A stretch of 64,000 nucleotides of DNA. Origin: Arabidopsis thaliana. Taxonomy: Eukaryota; Streptophyta; Magnoliopsida; Brassicales; Brassicaceae. Under the pieces are notes generated by a model. That model was not told where the DNA came from. It was given only the letters and a program-made list of their open reading frames with translations, and ran no database searches. The stretch lies in assembly GCF_000001735.4 (NCBI RefSeq), contig NC_003071.7:7805151-7869150 (forward strand). The letters are read 5' to 3'. Position numbers and translations under genes: made by a program. Within the stretch, counting starts at the first letter, position 1; every line of letters starts with the position of its first letter. Positions 59,351 to 64,000 of the stretch are shown piece by piece.

Positions 59351-62167
59351 ATGCCGGAAATCGATCTTATGAGAGTCGATCATTGTGTTTCCGATGTTAA
59401 ATTAGATGATTCTTCTTCTTCTCCTCCGGGATTCTTCGATGGTGGTGGTGTTCCGTTAGATTCGGATGTGAAGTTAGACGAAGAAGATTCCGATTCTTTG
59501 AAGAAGAGAGGTAGACGTGGTCGTCCGCCGAGAATTTTAGCTAAAGCTTCTTCGCCTCCGATTTCGAGGAAGAGAAGAGAAGATGAAGATGTTTGCTTTG
59601 TTTGCTTCGATGGTGGTAGTCTTGTTCTCTGCGATCGTAGGTTAGTGAAGTTTTGAGCTTAGACAAGTTACTCTCCCAGCTCCATTACATTCCTACTTGT
59701 AAAAATAGAAACTTTTACTTGTGACTGATGATGATTCTTTCTTAATTTGTCAGGGGATGTCCAAAGGCTTATCACCCAGCTTGTGTTAAGCGTACTGAAG
59801 CATTCTTCAGATCGAGATCTAAATGGAATTGTGGTAAGTTGTTCAATTTTTATCTGTTTTCTCTTCTTTGAGATGGTTCATAGTGATGAGGATGGTTTTT
59901 TGGTTTCAGGTTGGCACATATGTACTACTTGTCAAAAGGATTCGTTCTACATGTGTTATACTTGTCCGTATTCAGTTTGTAAGAGGTGTGTTAGAAGCTC
60001 AGAGTATGTAGTTGTAAGGGAGAACAAAGGATTCTGTGGAATTTGTATGAAGACTATAATGCTTATTGAGAATGCAGCTGAAGCTAACAAAGAAAAGGTA
60101 TGAGAATCCTGTCTACATTTTGTTACTTTCTCTTACTCGCAGTACTACAAGGTTATTTGTGGAACTTGAGGTCTGTTCTTGTAATGTCGCTTTGTTTTTT
60201 TAATGTGGATTCTTTCTTCTAGCTAAATGTATTACATGTACATTTTCTAGGTTCAGGTTGATTTTGATGATCAAGGCAGCTGGGAGTATCTTTTTAAGAT
60301 TTACTGGGTTTCTCTTAAAGAAAAGCTAGGTTTATCGTTAGATGATCTTACCAAAGCAAAAAATCCATGGAAATCTTCTTCTTCTACTGCCGCTAAGCGA
60401 AGAACTACTAGTCGGGTTCATGAAAAGGATGATGGAAATTCTCCTGGGGTTATGAAAATACGTCGTGCTAAAGTAAGGAAAATGGATGCTGTTTCTGTGA
60501 GTAATTTGGGTCCTTCTTTGGATTCAAACTGTTCTTTGGGTGACAGACTTCCACAATTGACTAGTGCTGCTACTTGGGCAACCAATGAGCTTTTGGACTT
60601 TGTGGGGTATATGAAAAACGGTGATATTTCTGTCTTATCAAAGTATGATGTCCAAACTCTCGTGCTAGAGTATGTGAGACGGAATAATCTACAAAACTCT
60701 CCTCAGAATTCTGAAATAATGTGTGACTCCAAGCTTATGAGATTGTTTGGAAAGGAGCGAGTGGACAACTTGGAAATGTTAAAGCTTCTTGATTCTCACT
60801 TCATCGATCAAGTTAGGTCTCCAGTCACAGATAATTCAGCCGGAGGAGTCACTGAAACTATGTCTTACCAGGTTAATGCGGGCAGAAGCTGTGATAGGTT
60901 AAATACATCTGAACAGCATCAAGAAGGGGAATCACAGCAATTGAACGGGCACAGTATTCAAGTTAGACCTTCCAGTTCTGATAGCAGAAACCATGCAGTT
61001 GTAAAACCTGACACAAGTGCCACTCTGTCCAATAAGCCAATTGATGGTTTGGATACAAATATGGTATGGTTATATGGAGATCCAGATGGGAAGATTCATG
61101 GACCATTTTCGTTATATAACCTGCGACAATGGAATTCAAGCGGGCATTTCCCACCAGAGCTGAGAATATGGAGGTTGGGTGAACAGCAACACAGCTCCAT
61201 ACTTTTGACTGACGCATTAAATGGGCAGTTCCATAAAACAGGGTTATTACAGAATCATTCTATCCCCAAGCAGGAAGTGACAGCTACTATAGCTAACGAT
61301 CAAAACAGGTCTGTGGCTGTTCCTAAAATAGAGAGTAGAATACTTGACTTCAGCCCCAACTCAGTGTGCACTGACCAGAGTGTTATTTCTAGCAGTAACA
61401 GTGTCATCACAAGGAGCTCGGATGTGAGTAACAAAAGCGGAAACAATTGTAGCCACGCCGTGCCATTGGATTTTTCTCTTTCTAATGAAAGGGATACTGT
61501 GGGTTTTATCTCTCTCTGGGACAAAAGAAAAGTTGAAAGTTCTTTGCTTGTACAAAGCCCAATAAGCTGTTCACTCTCGCTGGCTACATTACCTAGAAAC
61601 TCAAACTGCTCTCTGCCACCACATGAAAGATGGAGTGCTGGTCAGACAGATGGAAACAGTGCAGCAACGACTGCTTGCAATCAAAACGGTAGTCTTAGCG
61701 GCTCAGCTGAGAAACAAGTCACGGCTACAGTCCAGTCATGTGGACAGAACTGGAATGCTGCAACTCCAAGCAGTGCTTCAAATGTGTGGGATTCGAACTC
61801 GGGTTTGACGTCTTTCCCAGACAATCAAGAAATAGACTTTTTAGATCTCTTTAGTCCAACTTTCAAATTCAACTTTGCATCTACTACCACTGATTGGCAA
61901 CCCATTGTGGCTGGACCTGACGAATGCGACGAATCAGTCTCAGATCTTTTGGCAGAAGTGGAAGCCATGGAGTCCCAAAAACGTCTTCCTTCTCCAACTT
62001 CGACATTCCGTGGTCCTGAAGAATTATTAATCCGGCACTCAATAAACGATAGCTTCAGTCCCGCAGAAGGACATAGCCCAGCACTAGATGTAAGCAAAGG
62101 TGACTCCATGAGCTCCACAAACGATCTTCAAATGCATTCACGATCTAACAGCACCGTGCATTTTTAG
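59351..62167 (+). CDS. PHD finger, SWIB and GYF domain protein (824 aa, 4 exons)
   Basis: Exons 59351-59640, 59754-59833, 59910-60097 and 60251-62167 join in frame to 824 aa. An RGRRGRPP AT-hook-like motif precedes a PHD finger (from about residue 80: DVCFVCFDGGSLVLCDRRGC, then HPACV, HICTTC, CYTC, CKRC). The SWIB/MDM2 domain is at about 284-370 (ATWATNELLDFVGYMKNGDI, LVLEYVRRNNL). The GYF domain is at about 457-515 (MVWLYGDPDGKIHGPFSLYN, LRIWRLG). This architecture resembles NERD (At2g16485), an AGO2- and histone-binding silencing factor, but I see no Plus-3 domain between SWIB and GYF. Nuclear, chromatin-linked role is inferred. An upstream in-frame TTG at 59321 is not used as the start. 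Confidence 0.93.
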
Positions 62168-62169
62168 TC

Positions 62170-62778
62170 GTGGGCTCGGGTTCACATAGAGAGAAATCAT
62201 AACCTGGGGCACAGGTTACCATAGATCATCCAATGTCCTAGATTCGTCTGATCGATGGTGGACTATGCCCTCTTTCTTCTCTTTTTTTTTGCAGGATTAT
62301 TACAGAACATAAATAAATGGCAGAATCATCAGCAAAAATGAAAAAAAACGAGTGGTGCATATGTAGAAGATGTTTCTTCGCGGTATTTTTGACTGCACCC
62401 ATTGTTTTCTTCAGTATTTAGGTTTTGTAACGTTGTCCTGTGTTAAGATTTGCACAGACATACCCAACTTCTGTATCTTTTTTTTTTACATTGTTTGTAC
62501 TTAGGAACAAGTATAAAAATGGGAAGAAATTGTTGTCCATGGATGTAATCAAAACATTTGTAGGGATCATATCATCTTATTATTCTATATATATGATAAT
62601 GATAGTGTAACGTTTCATTCTTTTTGTTTTGAATGTTTCAAATCTATTTATATCATGACAAGTGTAGGCTCCAGTTTATTCTACTTGTTTTTGGAAAATG
62701 AGACGAACTCTATTGATCGTTTCTGGATTTGGAAACTTTTTGTTGTTTCTTCGATTTCGTTTTTGTTGATCTGAGTTG
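62170..62778. other. Intergenic region between PHD-SWIB-GYF gene and DUF726 gene
   Basis: Holds the 3' untranslated part of the upstream gene and the short promoter/leader of the next. No separate feature is supported. Confidence 0.6.
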
Positions 62779-64000
62779 ATGGTGGAAGCTACGTCAAATT
62801 TGACGCCGTCGCAGAGATACGCGGCAAGCGCTTTGTTTGCAATCGCGCTTAACCAAGCGCAGATCAGCCAGTCAAAGCCATTGGGAATCCCGGCCACCGG
62901 AAGTACCGGAGAGCCAATCAGCAGCGACAGTGATCCTATCTCCGATGAGGCGGATCTCTGGGTCCACGAAGTTTCCGGCCTCCTCCGTCCTGTTCTCAGG
63001 TGATCTTGAAATCATCTGGAATAGTCATGTTCATATGCGTCTCTGTGTGTGTAATGTATACATTTTGAGCTGTCTCTGTAATTTGCTTTCAGATGTCTTC
63101 AGATTGATTCATCAGCTTGGCATGGCCTTGAAGAGATAGCTGCTTCTACTCAGGCTAAGGATCACATCGGTGCGGTATGATTAATTTCTCTCCGTATTTT
63201 GAAATTTCGTTGTGAATGTTGAGGAGCTCTTCTTTATTGGATGTTACTTTTGGTTTATTGTAGTTTATCAAGTTACTCTCAGAGGATGTGAGTGATGATG
63301 ATGATGATTCTAGTGAAATGGTGGAGAAAGAGACCGCCTTAGCTAAAGCTGCTGATGCTATGGATCAAAACATTCGAAGCAGCTCTCTATCTGTGGAATC
63401 TAAGATGGAGAAACATGTGGAATTCGAAAACGAATGCCGCGACAAGTATTCTGTTCCCGAGGCACAGTCTGGTGCTGAGGTTAAGGAAACGGAGAGCCAC
63501 GGGGAGGGTGAAATTAGAGATGGAGGCCACAATCTTGGGATTGTTGAACATGAGAAACCTGTTGGGGAAGTAGCATTGCTTAGCCATGAGAGAAAGATAA
63601 ATGTTCTTTACGAGCTACTATCTGCTTGCTTGGCAGATAAACATGAGGAGAATGAGATATGTACACGGCGTAGGAAAGGCTATGATGCGCGTCACCATGT
63701 TGCTCTGCGGTTACTTGCTACTTGGTTTGACTTTCAGTGGATTAAAATGGTCTGTTTGCTTCATTCATTCAAATTATTTTGTAAATTTTATGCTACCACA
63801 TAGCATAGCAACCCTATAGTTACATGTTAGCTATCTTGTTGAGGATTTAGGATCTGATGACATTGGGATATTTAGGATTCTCTGTTTTGTGCATTTGGAT
63901 TGACCTGAGAATCAATTTCTGTATTTTCTAGGAAGCAGTTGAGACAATGTCTGCATGCTCTGCCATGGCATTGCAAAAGTCAAGTGGAAATAAGGAAGAA
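62779..64000 (+). CDS. 5' part of a DUF726-type membrane hydrolase gene (partial)
   Basis: Exons 62779-62999, 63093-63174, 63264-63749 and 63932 onward (cut by the window edge) keep one frame. The product starts MVEATSNLTPSQRYAASALF and includes LWVHEVSGLLRPVLRCLQID, then a long acidic spacer and LLATWFDFQWIKM-EAVETMS. Identification as the DUF726 (TMCO4-like, alpha/beta-hydrolase membrane protein) family rests on gene order (At2g18100) and memory of the N terminus; the hydrolase domain itself lies beyond the window. Function unknown in plants. Confidence 0.78.

Overview
This window looks like euchromatic chromosome-arm DNA from a Brassicaceae plant. It is AT-rich (long AT-only intergenic stretches), its genes have short GT-AG introns, and plant-only families are present (WOX homeobox, NAC, SAUR). 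Gene content and order match, from memory, the Arabidopsis thaliana chromosome 2 block from WUSCHEL to the At2g18100 region. Spliced protein lengths rebuilt here (WUS 292, ALKBH9B 507, SLY1 627, TAF14B 268, uL2 258, MSRA5 254, PIN1AT 119, HIS1-3 167, VND1 365 aa) agree with what I remember of those proteins. No database was searched.

Layout. 1-3.9 kb: AT-rich intergenic DNA. 3.95-5.52 kb: WUS (minus strand). 5.6-13.9 kb: a long gene-poor stretch with a Helitron-like repeat and an Emigrant-type MITE. 13.97-25.43 kb: a dense gene block with ALKBH9B (-), a small plastid-type membrane protein (+), a four-finger RanBP2-type zinc-finger protein (-), SLY1 (+), a coiled-coil protein (+) and TAF14B (+). 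Two gene pairs share short divergent promoters with GGGCC/GGCCCA (site II-like) elements. 28.75 kb: SAUR10. 32.0-38.4 kb: RPL8A/uL2, a decayed tandem duplication, MSRA5 and PIN1AT. 39.3 kb: a prolamin-like secreted-peptide locus interrupted by a stop after its signal peptide. 40.9 kb: linker histone HIS1-3. 43.2-45.2 kb: NAC factor VND1 (-). 47.4-48.6 kb: a TMEM214-like pseudogene. 50.9-51.8 kb: one hAT-type MITE nested inside another. 52.0-54.6 kb: a twelve-exon S28 serine peptidase (EDA2). 55.97 kb: a second Emigrant-type MITE. 59.35-62.17 kb: a PHD-SWIB-GYF protein. 62.78 kb to the end: the 5' part of a DUF726-type gene.

The genes are independent plant transcription units, not an operon. 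Themes are meristem and xylem regulation (WUS, VND1), RNA and chromatin (ALKBH9B, RanBP2 finger protein, TAF14B, HIS1-3, PHD-SWIB-GYF) and housekeeping (SLY1, uL2, PIN1AT). I found no clearly undescribed multi-gene system. The most notable observations are the nested hAT elements, a set of tiny poly(A)-tailed insertions with target duplications, the asymmetric decay of the uL2/MSRA5 duplication, the stop-interrupted secreted peptide, a GC-AG intron in the S28 peptidase, and an MsrA homologue lacking its catalytic cysteine.
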